64,000 nucleotides of DNA from contig CACOKI010000001.1 in the NCBI GenBank assembly GCA_902627735.1, positions 101,482 through 165,481 on the forward strand. Direction: 5' to 3'. Position 1 is the first letter of the stretch; the number at the start of each line of letters is the position of its first letter. The notes beneath the pieces are model-generated. The model saw only the letters and a list, made by a program, of their open reading frames with translations, did no database searches and was not told the DNA's origin. Positions 18,746 to 27,743 of this stretch are shown here, one piece after another. The stretch comes from an uncultured Pelagibacteraceae bacterium. GTDB lineage: Bacteria; Pseudomonadota; Alphaproteobacteria; Pelagibacterales; Pelagibacteraceae. The position numbers were made by a program, and so were the translations under genes.

Positions 18746-19147
18746 ATGTTTAATAAATTTTTTTCATTTTTAAAAACAATTTTTTATATTGCAAATTTTG
18801 TATTAATTTTCCTTTATATCTTTCCTGGAAGCATACTTGGATGGTTGTTTTATGGAAATGCTGGTTTACAGCCACAAATTACATCTGATTTCTTGGTATC
18901 CTCTAATCATGTTTATGCATTTATTTTACTATCAATTTTAGGATACTTTTCATATGAAAAAACAAAATTAAGTTTTTTGTTCATTTATTTATTTTGTCTC
19001 GCGATTTGTTTAGAGATATTACATTTAATAATTCCAAATAGAGGTTTTGAGTTTTCAGATTTATTTGGAAATTTATTAGGAGTTATATTAATTTATTTTT
19101 ATTTCTTAATAAAAAAATATTTATTCAAACGTATTGATGAAAAATAA
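18746..19147 (+). CDS. VanZ-like family membrane protein
   Basis: Small inner-membrane protein of 133 residues with four predicted hydrophobic segments. The 'CLEILHLIIPNRGFEFSDLFGNLLGV' stretch carries the conserved E..H..IPxR....D...N..G pattern of VanZ-like proteins. VanZ in enterococci gives modest teicoplanin resistance, but the role of most homologues is unknown. It overlaps the start of the following lipoprotein gene and may be co-transcribed. Only family membership is supported. Confidence 0.75.
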   Translation: MFNKFFSFLKTIFYIANFVLIFLYIFPGSILGWLFYGNAGLQPQITSDFLVSSNHVYAFILLSILGYFSYEKTKLSFLFIYLFCLAICLEILHLIIPNRGFEFSDLFGNLLGVILIYFYFLIKKYLFKRIDEK

Positions 19148-19739
19148 ATTTTATAACTATACTCTTATTTTTATATTAATTTCTCTTCTATCTTGTTCTT
19201 CTATACCTAAGAATACATCTGATAGTTGTTCAATTTTTGATGAAAAATACTTTTGGTATAAGCATACTAAAAAGGTAGAAAAAAAATGGGGTACTCCAAT
19301 ATATATTCAATTAGCTATAATTAAAATGGAGTCAGACTTTGATTGGTTAGCTAAACCTGGTAGAACTAAAATTTTTAAGGTAATACCCTACAAGCGACTT
19401 TCAAGTTCATTTGGTTATTCACAAGCAATCAAAGGAACTTGGGAACAATATAAAAAAGAAACCGGAAATAAATTAGCGTCAAGAGTAAGATTTAAAGATA
19501 GTGTTGACTTTATTGGTTGGTATACAAATAAAACTGAGACAATTCTAAAAATTTCAAAAAAAGATGCCTTTAGACAATATCTTGCTTATCATGAAGGTTG
19601 GGGGAATTATAAATATTATAAAAAGAATAAAAAAGTAATAAAACTAGCTAAAAAAGTAGAGAAGCAATCAAATATTTATAAAAACCAACTAAATAAATGC
19701 AAAAATATTTTAAGTAGAAAAAAGTTTATTATTTTCTAA
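19137..19739 (+). CDS. Lipoprotein with lytic-transglycosylase-like domain
   Basis: Predicted lipoprotein with an N-terminal signal ending in a lipobox 'LLSCSS' (Cys 20 when counted from the ATG at 19137). I chose that ATG over the TTG at 19134 used in the track. The region 'AIIKMESDFDWLAKPG' resembles the SLT catalytic glutamate segment, followed by 'SSFGYSQAIKGTWEQYKKETGN' and 'YHEGWGNY', as in transglycosylase SLT-domain proteins that cleave peptidoglycan glycan chains. The expected place is the periplasmic face of the envelope. It overlaps the RND pump gene by 11 bases tail to tail. Confidence 0.78.
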   Translation: MKNKFYNYTLIFILISLLSCSSIPKNTSDSCSIFDEKYFWYKHTKKVEKKWGTPIYIQLAIIKMESDFDWLAKPGRTKIFKVIPYKRLSSSFGYSQAIKGTWEQYKKETGNKLASRVRFKDSVDFIGWYTNKTETILKISKKDAFRQYLAYHEGWGNYKYYKKNKKVIKLAKKVEKQSNIYKNQLNKCKNILSRKKFIIF

Positions 19740-22700
19740 TTAGTTCTTTCTTCAATTCCAAATCAACCGAGTCAATTCTTTTGGTATTTTTTGCAAGGGC
19801 TAAGTACATAGCTGGTGTTATGTATAATGTAAAAAAAGTAGAGATAATCATACCACCCAAAATAGTTGCACCAACTGCTAACCTCGATCCTTCACCGGCA
19901 CCTGGGCCAAAATTTCCAATTACTAAAGGCAACATTGCTATCATGGTACTGAGAGATGTCATAATTATCGGTCTAAATCTTACACTGCAAGCTTCTTTAA
20001 CTGATGACTCGATGTTTTTTCCTGTTGTTCTAATTTGATTAGCAAAATCAACAATAAGAATACTATTTTTAGTGGATATGCCTATTAGAATAATTAATGC
20101 AATTTGAGAAAAAATATTAATCGAAGTATTTAAAAATAAAATAAAAACTAATCCTCCAAAAATAGCAAGAGGTACTGTTAAAATTATTATGAATGGATGT
20201 ATAAAAGAATTGAATGTTGCTGCCATTACTAAATAAGCTGTCAGTAAAGCTAAGGCAAAAATGATTAACATTTCATTACTTGTTTCTTTAATTTCCTCTG
20301 ATTTCCCTTTCCAAGTAATTTGATTTTTTGGAGCGAGAATTGCCATCTCTTTTTCAAAAAATTTTATTGCTTCAGTTAATGTATAGTTTTCACTTATATT
20401 TGCAGAAATCGTTATTGCTCTTTGTCTATTATATCTAGCCAACTCCTTAGCTGAACCTTCTTCTTTAAAACTTATCAAATTAGCTAATGAAATGAGTTTA
20501 CCATTAGTTTCTGATCGTACAAAAATTTTTGAAATTCCTTCTTTATTTCTTCTATCTGACAGATATTGTTGAACAACTATTGGATATTCTTTACCCAACC
20601 TATTGAAGGTCGTAATTTTCTTACCACCATAGAGAGTTTCGATAGTTTCACCTATAGATTTAGTAGATATTCCAAGATCTTTAGCCTTATTTTTATTTAT
20701 TATTAATTTAACCTCAGGTTTGTTTCGATTGTAATCTGATTCTACTCTCGAAAGATTTTTGTTTGATCTGATTCTTTGAATTACTTTTTTTTGAATTTCT
20801 TCAAGTTCCTCATATGTATTTCCATAAATCACCATTTGAACTGGTTTATTGTAATTTGATACTCTTATTGATTGAGGAGATATTGGAAACGCTAAGGCTT
20901 GAGGCAAAGTAACAATTTTACCTATAGCCTCTCTTAAAACAACTTGTTGCCCTTTACTTCTATTTTTCCAGTCATCTAAAAGGGCAATTATTATAAAACT
21001 ATTGTAGGAATTAGCAGAACTTCCAAAGCCAGGTACTCTCATTATAAATCTCGAATAAGGACTATCCTCTGCTTGTAAAAGAGGTATCAACCTTGCTTCA
21101 ACTTTTTGAGCTTGTTCTTGCGTATATTCAAAAGAACTTCCTTCATCTGTCGCTCCAATAATTAAATATGCACCACGATCTTCTAAAGGTAATAATTCTT
21201 TTTTCGAAAAACTAAATAAAAATATAGATATGGCAATAATAAAAAAGATAAAAAAAATTACTGCCCTAGTTTTATGTATTACTATGGTTAACGTCTCTTT
21301 ATAAAAATTAGCAAAAATTAAAAAAATTTTTTCGAATTTTTCTATTAAGCTTTTCTTAGATGATGTTTTGTTCAAAAATTTACTTGCTAGCATTGGCGAC
21401 AGGGTAAGGGCAACAAATGAAGATACTACTATAGAAAATGATAATGCAATTGCTGTTTCTCTGAATAAAGTTCCTGAAATTCCTTCAATAAAAATTAATG
21501 GTAGAAAAACTGCAATCAAAATTAAGGTAGTTGCAATAATTGCAAATGAAATTTGTTTTGATCCCTTGTATGCAGCAACAAGAGGTTTTTCACCATTTTC
21601 TATCCTTCTGTATATTGCATCGGTCATTATTACTGAGTCGTCTGTAATTATTCCAATAGCTAAAATAAAACTTAAAAGAACAAAAATATTTATTGATAGT
21701 CCAAATATATAAAGACCTAAAAATGATGCTATTAAACTTACAGGAAGAGCTATTGCTGGTACAATAACTGCTTTAAGATTCCCTAAAAATAAATAAATTA
21801 TCAAAACAACCAATATAAAAGCAATTATTAAAGTTTTATAGACTTCTTCTATTGCAGCTTCAACATAGTTTGCCCTATTGAAAGAGACTCTTAAATCTAA
21901 TTCTTCAGGTAAAGTTTTTTTGACTTCAATTAATCTTTTCTTGATATCATTTGAAAGCTCGACAGTTGAGGCGCCACTTTTTGCATAAATTCCAATTCCA
22001 ACAGTTCTTAAATTTATTTGATCTTTTGTTTGTGCTTTAAAAAGAGTTTTTTCAGAGACTGGACCGAATTCAACATTTGCAACATCGGATAGTAATATAA
22101 CTTTATTTTTAGTTTTTTTAATTGGTAGCTGTTTAATTGTTTCTATATCATTATACGATTTATCTAGATTAAGCGTTAGATCGATATTATCTGCTTCTAG
22201 TGTCCCTGCTGGAAGACTTATATTTTCTCCAAGCATGGCAAGTTCTACTTCTTTGATAGTTAAATCATTAGCGGCAAGTTTAATTGGATCAATCCAAACT
22301 CTTATACTTAATTCTCTTAGTCCTCCAACTAATATACGACCAACATTTTTAATACTTGAAAATTGATCAATTAAATATCTTTCAGCATAATCACCTAACT
22401 CAAGGTCACTCCAAGTGGAAGAAGATAGAGATAACCACATAGTAGTTGTAAAACCAGCTGCTCTTTTTAATATTTGAGGAGGATCAGACTCAGATGGCAA
22501 ATTATCTACTATCCTGGCGACTCTTTCTCTTATGTCGTTGGCAGCATTATCTAAGTCAATACTAGTATCAAATTCAACATTAATTGTGCTTCTTCCATTT
22601 TCAGATTTGGAGTCGATATTTTTTATGCCTTCAGCACCCCCAATAACATCTTCAACAACTTGAGTCACCTCTTGGTCTACTATTGATGCTGCAGCAGATT

Positions 22701-22857
22701 TATAGTTTACTTGAACCTGAACAACAGGTGGCTGTATTCCATCTGGTAGTTCTCTAACAGGTAATTTCCAAAACACAAATAAACCAAAAATTATTAAAAT
22801 TAGAGACATTACCCAAGAGACTGTTGGTCTTTTGATGCTTAATTCAGTAATAAACAT
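19729..22857 (-). CDS. RND (AcrB-type) efflux pump
   Basis: Proton-driven inner-membrane exporter of the resistance-nodulation-division superfamily, 1042 residues, with the usual twelve transmembrane helices and two large periplasmic loops. The start 'ITELSIKRPTVSWVMSLILIIFG' is typical of HAE1-type pumps. TM4 has the proton-relay pair in 'GIITDDSVIMTDAI', and 'GISTKNSILIVDFANQIR' is in TM10. It sits directly after its adaptor gene with no spacer. No TolC-type outer-membrane partner is in the window. Substrates could be lipids, drugs or metabolites and are not inferable. Confidence 0.95.
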   Translation of the reverse strand: MFITELSIKRPTVSWVMSLILIIFGLFVFWKLPVRELPDGIQPPVVQVQVNYKSAAASIVDQEVTQVVEDVIGGAEGIKNIDSKSENGRSTINVEFDTSIDLDNAANDIRERVARIVDNLPSESDPPQILKRAAGFTTTMWLSLSSSTWSDLELGDYAERYLIDQFSSIKNVGRILVGGLRELSIRVWIDPIKLAANDLTIKEVELAMLGENISLPAGTLEADNIDLTLNLDKSYNDIETIKQLPIKKTKNKVILLSDVANVEFGPVSEKTLFKAQTKDQINLRTVGIGIYAKSGASTVELSNDIKKRLIEVKKTLPEELDLRVSFNRANYVEAAIEEVYKTLIIAFILVVLIIYLFLGNLKAVIVPAIALPVSLIASFLGLYIFGLSINIFVLLSFILAIGIITDDSVIMTDAIYRRIENGEKPLVAAYKGSKQISFAIIATTLILIAVFLPLIFIEGISGTLFRETAIALSFSIVVSSFVALTLSPMLASKFLNKTSSKKSLIEKFEKIFLIFANFYKETLTIVIHKTRAVIFFIFFIIAISIFLFSFSKKELLPLEDRGAYLIIGATDEGSSFEYTQEQAQKVEARLIPLLQAEDSPYSRFIMRVPGFGSSANSYNSFIIIALLDDWKNRSKGQQVVLREAIGKIVTLPQALAFPISPQSIRVSNYNKPVQMVIYGNTYEELEEIQKKVIQRIRSNKNLSRVESDYNRNKPEVKLIINKNKAKDLGISTKSIGETIETLYGGKKITTFNRLGKEYPIVVQQYLSDRRNKEGISKIFVRSETNGKLISLANLISFKEEGSAKELARYNRQRAITISANISENYTLTEAIKFFEKEMAILAPKNQITWKGKSEEIKETSNEMLIIFALALLTAYLVMAATFNSFIHPFIIILTVPLAIFGGLVFILFLNTSINIFSQIALIILIGISTKNSILIVDFANQIRTTGKNIESSVKEACSVRFRPIIMTSLSTMIAMLPLVIGNFGPGAGEGSRLAVGATILGGMIISTFFTLYITPAMYLALAKNTKRIDSVDLELKKELIRK

Positions 22858-23727
22858 TTATTTTTTAATTGGTTTTATTTTGCCATTAGGTCTCACTTTT
22901 TTTAAACCTTCAGCAACAACAATATCTTGTAGGTTTAATCCAGAGATTATTTCAATATTTTTATCATCTCTAAGACCAGTTTTAACCTCAGTTTTTAAGG
23001 CAAGATTTTCATCATTTATTTTATACACAAAGGATTTTTCACCTTCTATCATTACGCTTGTGTCAGGAACACTTAAAGAGTTTCTTAAATTGAATTTAAC
23101 GCTTACCTCTAATAAAGACCCTGAAATCATATCTTGTTGTTTATTTTCTACTTTTATTCTAGATAATAAACTTCTAGTATCAGCATTAATTCTACTTGAA
23201 ACAAAATCCACCTCACCTTGAAAAAATTTATTTTTGTGGCTTGATACTTTAATTTCAACTGGGAGCCCTTTTTTTATAAACGCAGAGTAATTTTCAGGTA
23301 TTTTTATGTCAGAATAAATAACAGAGTTGTCGTCGAGTGTAATAATGAAAATATTATCAGATACTAAAATATCTTCTGTTATGCCTGTATAACCTAGAAC
23401 ACCTGAGAATGGGGCAATTATATCTCCACTTTTTAACTTAATTAGAACTTCACCTTTTTTAATATTGTTTTTAAGTTTTAAATCCTCCAGAAGATCACTT
23501 TTTTTTATTTTAAAACTTTTAGATTTATTTGAAATGGCGGTACCAAAAGTTTCAATTTTATTTGAAAATTCTTTATTAACTACTTTGGTTACTATTATTC
23601 CTGGAGGCGGCTGTTTACTAAATTTTTTTTTGAAATGATTTCCAATCATTGTTCGACCAATAATCACTATTGCAATTATTAAAAAAAAGGTGGTAATTAT
23701 GTAAATTGTTTTTGTTGATCTTTTCAT
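22858..23727 (-). CDS. RND periplasmic adaptor (membrane fusion protein), short form
   Basis: Links the RND pump to an outer-membrane channel. An N-terminal membrane helix lies at about residues 7-26, then a lipoyl/beta-barrel core recognisable from 'GIIVTKVVNKEFSNKIETFGTA' and 'SGDIIAPFSGVLGYTGI'. The C-terminal 'VKTGLRDDKNIEIISGLNLQDIVVAEGL' is the membrane-proximal part. At 289 residues it is shorter than the usual 360-400, and the space between the lipoyl halves leaves almost no coiled-coil hairpin. Its stop directly abuts the pump's ATG. Confidence 0.88.
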   Translation of the reverse strand: MKRSTKTIYIITTFFLIIAIVIIGRTMIGNHFKKKFSKQPPPGIIVTKVVNKEFSNKIETFGTAISNKSKSFKIKKSDLLEDLKLKNNIKKGEVLIKLKSGDIIAPFSGVLGYTGITEDILVSDNIFIITLDDNSVIYSDIKIPENYSAFIKKGLPVEIKVSSHKNKFFQGEVDFVSSRINADTRSLLSRIKVENKQQDMISGSLLEVSVKFNLRNSLSVPDTSVMIEGEKSFVYKINDENLALKTEVKTGLRDDKNIEIISGLNLQDIVVAEGLKKVRPNGKIKPIKK

Positions 23728-23734
23728 TTTAAAT

Positions 23735-24550
23735 TCAAATTATGCCGTATTCAGCCCAGGAGCCATCATAAATACAGGGTTGATATTTATCATTTATTAA
23801 AGAATAAGCTAGTGCCAAAACACACGCAGTAACTCCAGATCCACATGAAAAAACAATATCTTTTTCATTTAAATCTTTTATGAATGGTTTAAATACATTT
23901 TTAAGTTCATCTTTATTTTTAAAAGTTTTATCTTTGTTAAGACAATGATTAAAAGGAATACAAAAAGAATTTTTTATAGATCCACTTCTCAAACCTTTTC
24001 TGGGCTCAGGTACTTTCCCTTCAAATCTTTCTTTACTCCTACCATCAATAACTTTGAATTTTTGAGATTTAATATTTTCTTCAATTGAAATTTTGTTTTT
24101 AACTAGTTCTTTTTTTTCATTACTTTTGTAATCTGAAATTTTAACTTTGGGAATATCATTAGTAACATTTCTATTTTCATTGATCCACTTCTTCAAACCT
24201 CCATTTAGTATATGAACTAAATTAGGATTATGTCCAAAATAAATAAAATTAAACCAACAACGACAGGAACTCACTACATCCGAGTTATCATAAATTATGA
24301 TTTTATCTGATTGGTTAATTCCCATTTGTGAAACTATTTTTTCCCAATTATTCTTATCTGTAAGCATATGAGGAAGGGCTGTATTTTTTTGGGAATTTTT
24401 ATCTAGATCAAAAAATAAAGAACCAGAAATATGTTCCTTAATATATTCTTCATATCCATTTCTTTTCGTTTGAGGCATATGCCAGGAACAATCAATTATT
24501 TTTACATCATTGAAATTTTTTTCTAACCATTCTGTTTCAACTAATGACAT
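23735..24550 (-). CDS. sseA: SseA-type sulfurtransferase (double rhodanese)
   Basis: Two-domain rhodanese, 271 residues, probably 3-mercaptopyruvate sulfurtransferase. The N-terminal inactive domain has 'VKIIDCSWHMP' and the C-terminal domain has 'VIDGRSKERFEGKVPEPRKGLRSGSI'. The catalytic Cys is at 236 in 'SCGSGVTA', the mercaptopyruvate-preferring loop pattern. It follows msrA with stop and start codons touching (TAAATG) and precedes the adaptor by seven bases. Whether the sulfur chemistry has anything to do with the pump is unknown. Confidence 0.9.
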   Translation of the reverse strand: MSLVETEWLEKNFNDVKIIDCSWHMPQTKRNGYEEYIKEHISGSLFFDLDKNSQKNTALPHMLTDKNNWEKIVSQMGINQSDKIIIYDNSDVVSSCRCWFNFIYFGHNPNLVHILNGGLKKWINENRNVTNDIPKVKISDYKSNEKKELVKNKISIEENIKSQKFKVIDGRSKERFEGKVPEPRKGLRSGSIKNSFCIPFNHCLNKDKTFKNKDELKNVFKPFIKDLNEKDIVFSCGSGVTACVLALAYSLINDKYQPCIYDGSWAEYGII

Positions 24551-24994
24551 TTATCTTTTTTCTAAATATTTTTGATGATATTCCTCAGCTGGACAATAAT
24601 TTTTAATTAATGAAATTTTAGTGACAACTTTTCCAGATAGTCTCTCATTAGTATCCTTCAAAATTTTTTCAGCTGTTTTTTTTTGATTATCATTTAAATA
24701 AAATATTTCACTTCTATATTGAGTTCCAAAATCTGGCCCTTGAGAATTTAAAGTAGTAGGATCATGAATTTGAAAAAAAATTTTTAAAATTTTTTCATAA
24801 GTTATAATTTTTTCATCAAAATCAAGTTTTACTACTTCAGCATGATTAGTATTACCAGTGCAAACCTCTTTATATGTTACTTTTGGATTTTCACCTCCAC
24901 AGTATCCAACTTCTGTTTTTATGATCCCTTCAATTTTGCTAAATTTTATTTCAGGTCCCCAAAAACATCCAAGAGCTAAAACTGCTATTTCCAT
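24551..24994 (-). CDS. msrA: Peptide methionine sulfoxide reductase MsrA
   Basis: Repairs oxidised methionine (S-epimer of the sulfoxide). The catalytic cysteine is C10 in the 'GCFWGPE' motif; 'YCGGENPKVTYKEVCTGNTNHAEVV' and 'FFQIHDPTTLNSQGPDFGTQYRS' are the family signatures. At 147 residues it is a minimal version, having lost N- and C-terminal extensions with the usual resolving cysteines; a Cys remains in 'KNYCPAEEYHQKYL'. It heads a minus-strand run msrA-sseA-adaptor-RND pump. Confidence 0.95.
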   Translation of the reverse strand: MEIAVLALGCFWGPEIKFSKIEGIIKTEVGYCGGENPKVTYKEVCTGNTNHAEVVKLDFDEKIITYEKILKIFFQIHDPTTLNSQGPDFGTQYRSEIFYLNDNQKKTAEKILKDTNERLSGKVVTKISLIKNYCPAEEYHQKYLEKR

Positions 24995-25029
24995 TGATTA
25001 TAACTTAAATTAATTTACAAATTATTCAT

Positions 25030-25914
25030 ATGCTAAGTAAAAATCAATTAGGATTTTTGTACATGTTTTTGTCTATTTGTGCATTTTCAATAATGGATGT
25101 AATTGTAAAATGGTCTGTAGATTATCCAATTGGACAAGTGCTTTTTTTTAGGGGCTTTTTTGGAATTGTGTTTTATTTTTTTATTATACCAAAAAACAGA
25201 ATACATGATTTTTATATTACGAAAAGAGCAGGCTTGCATTTTCTAAGATGTTTTTCAGGTTTAATAGCCTTAGTTGCTATATTTATTGCTTTAAGAAGTT
25301 TACCACTGGCAACAGTGGTAAGTATTTCTTTTGCAGCACCAATTTTCACTACGATTTTTTCAATTTTTTTATTGAGTGAGAAAGTTGGAATATATAGATG
25401 GTTAGCAGTGATTATAGGATTTATTGGTATTTTGATAATTACAGAGCCAGGTATTACCAATCTCAATATTTATTATATTTTTCCAATTATTTTTTGTTTA
25501 GGTCTTTCTTATGTTGCTATAACAATAAGACAATTGTCCACATCCGAACCAGTTTGGTTAATTTCATTTTATTTTTCCTTGTCAATAACTCTTCTGAGTT
25601 TTTTTACTATTCCACAGGGATGGATAATGCCAGATTTAAAAGACTTTCTAATTTTATCAATGATAGGAATTTTTGGTGGTGTTGCTAATTTATGGTTATC
25701 TCAATCATATAAATATTCAGAGGTTTCTTTAGTTACTCCTTTAAAATATTTAGCTTTAGTATTTGCGATTATATTTGGGTATTTTATTTGGAACGAAATC
25801 CCAACAATCAAAACATTAATAGGGGCATTATTAGTAATTGTTTCTACAATGATTATCTTTAGAAGAGAGATTTATAACAAGAATATTATTACTTCAAAAA
25901 CCGTCAATGACTAA
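25030..25914 (+). CDS. EamA/DMT-family metabolite transporter
   Basis: Inner-membrane protein of 294 residues with ten predicted helices in two EamA repeats (about 5-140 and 150-285). 'MDVIVKWSVDYPIGQVLFFRG' and 'LRSLPLATVVSISFAAPIF' resemble the RhaT/S-adenosylmethionine-like DMT group found in many alphaproteobacteria. Substrate cannot be inferred. The stop overlaps the following glycosylase start by eight bases. Confidence 0.88.
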   Translation: MLSKNQLGFLYMFLSICAFSIMDVIVKWSVDYPIGQVLFFRGFFGIVFYFFIIPKNRIHDFYITKRAGLHFLRCFSGLIALVAIFIALRSLPLATVVSISFAAPIFTTIFSIFLLSEKVGIYRWLAVIIGFIGILIITEPGITNLNIYYIFPIIFCLGLSYVAITIRQLSTSEPVWLISFYFSLSITLLSFFTIPQGWIMPDLKDFLILSMIGIFGGVANLWLSQSYKYSEVSLVTPLKYLALVFAIIFGYFIWNEIPTIKTLIGALLVIVSTMIIFRREIYNKNIITSKTVND

Positions 25915-26542
25915 AGTTCCCAAATATTGGAATAAAGCTAAATTGCATCTTTCAAAAAAAGATAAAATAATGAAGAATTTGATTTTAAAATATAAATCTC
26001 CATCTGAAAAAATTTTAACAACTCGAAAAGATATTTTTTATTCATTGTGTAAAAGTATTATTGGCCAACAAATCAGTGTAGCAGCTGCGGATTCAGTTTT
26101 TAAAAGGTTTAGATTATTATGCAAAAATAAGATTAATTCAAAAGTAGTTATAAAAATTAAGAATTATAATTTAAAAAAGTGTGGCTTAAGTAAACAAAAA
26201 GTAAACGGAATAAAGAATTTAGCACTACAAATTTCAAAAAATACTTTCAATCCTAAATTGATTAGTAAAATGAATGATGAAGAGGCTATTTTATATCTAT
26301 CGAATTTAAAACAAATAGGCAGATGGTCAGCTGAAATGATTTTACTTTTTACTTACAATAGACCAAATATTTGGCCTATCCAGGATATAGGTCTTTTAAG
26401 GGCAATATCTAAAAATTATAAAAAAAAGTATTTACCCCCTGAAAAATTTGTTGAAATATTAAAAAAAAGGTTTTCACCTTATTGCTCAGTAGCTACATGG
26501 TATTTGTGGAGAAGTATAGATCCAGAGCCTATTCAGTACTAA
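25907..26542 (+). CDS. DNA-3-methyladenine glycosylase, AlkA/HhH-GPD type
   Basis: Base-excision repair glycosylase removing alkylated bases. The 211-residue protein is the HhH-GPD core only, without the N-terminal AlkA subdomain. 'SIIGQQISVAAADSVF' near 50, the hairpin region 'LKQIGRWSAEMIL' near 134-146, and the catalytic aspartate D160 in 'WPIQDIGL' are visible. No Cys cluster for a 4Fe-4S centre is seen, against MutY/Nth. It overlaps the DUF1330-like gene by 14 bases tail to tail. Confidence 0.88.
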   Translation: MTKVPKYWNKAKLHLSKKDKIMKNLILKYKSPSEKILTTRKDIFYSLCKSIIGQQISVAAADSVFKRFRLLCKNKINSKVVIKIKNYNLKKCGLSKQKVNGIKNLALQISKNTFNPKLISKMNDEEAILYLSNLKQIGRWSAEMILLFTYNRPNIWPIQDIGLLRAISKNYKKKYLPPEKFVEILKKRFSPYCSVATWYLWRSIDPEPIQY

Positions 26543-26828
26543 ATCCTTCAACTACCTGCATATGTCTCTTCGTTGAGTCTTTGGCCAGATCCCAACCTGC
26601 CTGATATGCCTCTGATTTTTGACATTCAATAGCTTTTTCATAACTTGGAAATTCCCATACAACAGTTCTAATAAAATTATCTCCCTCAAAGTTTTGATAA
26701 TTGCCACCTCTTATTAAGGGTTTTCCACCAAAACTTTTAATTATTGGCGTGACAGTTTCTGCATATCTTTTTAGATTTTCTTGATTATCTATTTTAAAAT
26801 ATAAACTGATCCAATATCCTTTTTTCAT
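26529..26828 (-). CDS. DUF1330 family protein
   Basis: Small ferredoxin-like-fold protein, 99 residues. 'GYWISLYFKIDNQENLKRYAETVTPIIKSFGGKPLIRGG' and 'RTVVWEFPSYEKAIECQKSEAYQ' match the DUF1330 pattern. No biochemical role is established for most members. It lies four bases after uraD, so it belongs to the purine-degradation unit by position; a role there is possible but not shown. Confidence 0.82.
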   Translation of the reverse strand: MKKGYWISLYFKIDNQENLKRYAETVTPIIKSFGGKPLIRGGNYQNFEGDNFIRTVVWEFPSYEKAIECQKSEAYQAGWDLAKDSTKRHMQVVEGFSTE

Positions 26829-26832
26829 AATT

Positions 26833-27327
26833 CTATTTTAATATTTCCTCTAATCTAATTGAAGCAATTTTTTTTACTTGAAGTTTTGCTTCTTCAAATT
26901 CAATAATATAATTATTTTTAATTCGTTTTTTAAAATTTTTAAGAACTTCACTTTTTGTTTTACCCTTTACAGCAATAATAAAAGGAAATCCAAATTTTTC
27001 TTGATAATCTAAATTAAGCTTCTCAAATTCCATTAATTCCTCTTTTGTGCATGAATTTAATTTTGCATCAGATTGTTCTTTGGATGAAAAGGATGTTAGT
27101 TTTTTTTCAATAGCTAATTTAGGATGTAAATTAAAGATATTGATTATTTTTTTATCGGGGCTTTTGTCATATATATTCATCATTTTTACAATTAAATCAT
27201 TTGAGTCTTTAAAAGGTTTTAGGTTAAAAGCTTTATCTGCGATCCATTCTGACTTTTCAAATATATTTCCAAAAATTGATAAGAATTCTTTTTTTGGCAA
27301 TAGATTTATATCTTCAGCTAATTTCAT
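26833..27327 (-). CDS. uraD: OHCU decarboxylase (UraD)
   Basis: Decarboxylates 2-oxo-4-hydroxy-4-carboxy-5-ureidoimidazoline (OHCU) to S-allantoin, the last step of urate breakdown. The catalytic histidine segment is present as 'NLHPKLA' near residue 74, and 'KFGFPFIIAVKGKTKSEVLKNFKKRI' is the C-terminal signature. Length (164) is normal for a stand-alone enzyme. It diverges from uraH across a 65-base shared promoter region, so both steps are likely controlled together. Confidence 0.93.
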   Translation of the reverse strand: MKLAEDINLLPKKEFLSIFGNIFEKSEWIADKAFNLKPFKDSNDLIVKMMNIYDKSPDKKIINIFNLHPKLAIEKKLTSFSSKEQSDAKLNSCTKEELMEFEKLNLDYQEKFGFPFIIAVKGKTKSEVLKNFKKRIKNNYIIEFEEAKLQVKKIASIRLEEILK

Positions 27328-27392
27328 TAGTGTTCAATTATAAGATTTAATATATTTATTATGAAATTTTTGTATAGTATATAACTAATTGT

Positions 27393-27743
27393 ATGACTAA
27401 ACTTACAACACACGTTCTCGATATTTATTCTGGAAAACCAGGAAAAGGGATAAAGGTAGATTTGTATTCTATCTCTGGAGAAAATAAAAAGAAGCTTAAA
27501 AGTGTTATTTTAAATAATGATGGTCGCTCAGACGAACCTTTAGCAGAAAAAGATGAATTTAAAGTAGGTAAATACGAACTTATATTTTTTGTTGGGGAAT
27601 ATTTTAAAAATATAACAAATAGAAATGATTTAAAATTTCTAGATGATGTAGTTATAAGATTTGGAATTTCAGATAATAAAGAGCATTACCATGTTCCATT
27701 ATTAGTTTCCCCTTGGAGTTATTCAACGTATAGAGGAAGCTGA
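27393..27743 (+). CDS. uraH: 5-hydroxyisourate hydrolase (UraH)
   Basis: Transthyretin-like protein that hydrolyses 5-hydroxyisourate to OHCU. The N-terminal 'LTTHVLDIYSGKPGKGI' and the C-terminal tetrapeptide-containing 'SPWSYSTYRGS' are the diagnostic signatures that separate it from true transthyretin. At 116 residues it lacks a signal peptide, so it is cytosolic. Its stop overlaps the start of xdhA by one base. First gene of a plus-strand purine operon. Confidence 0.96.
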   Translation: MTKLTTHVLDIYSGKPGKGIKVDLYSISGENKKKLKSVILNNDGRSDEPLAEKDEFKVGKYELIFFVGEYFKNITNRNDLKFLDDVVIRFGISDNKEHYHVPLLVSPWSYSTYRGS

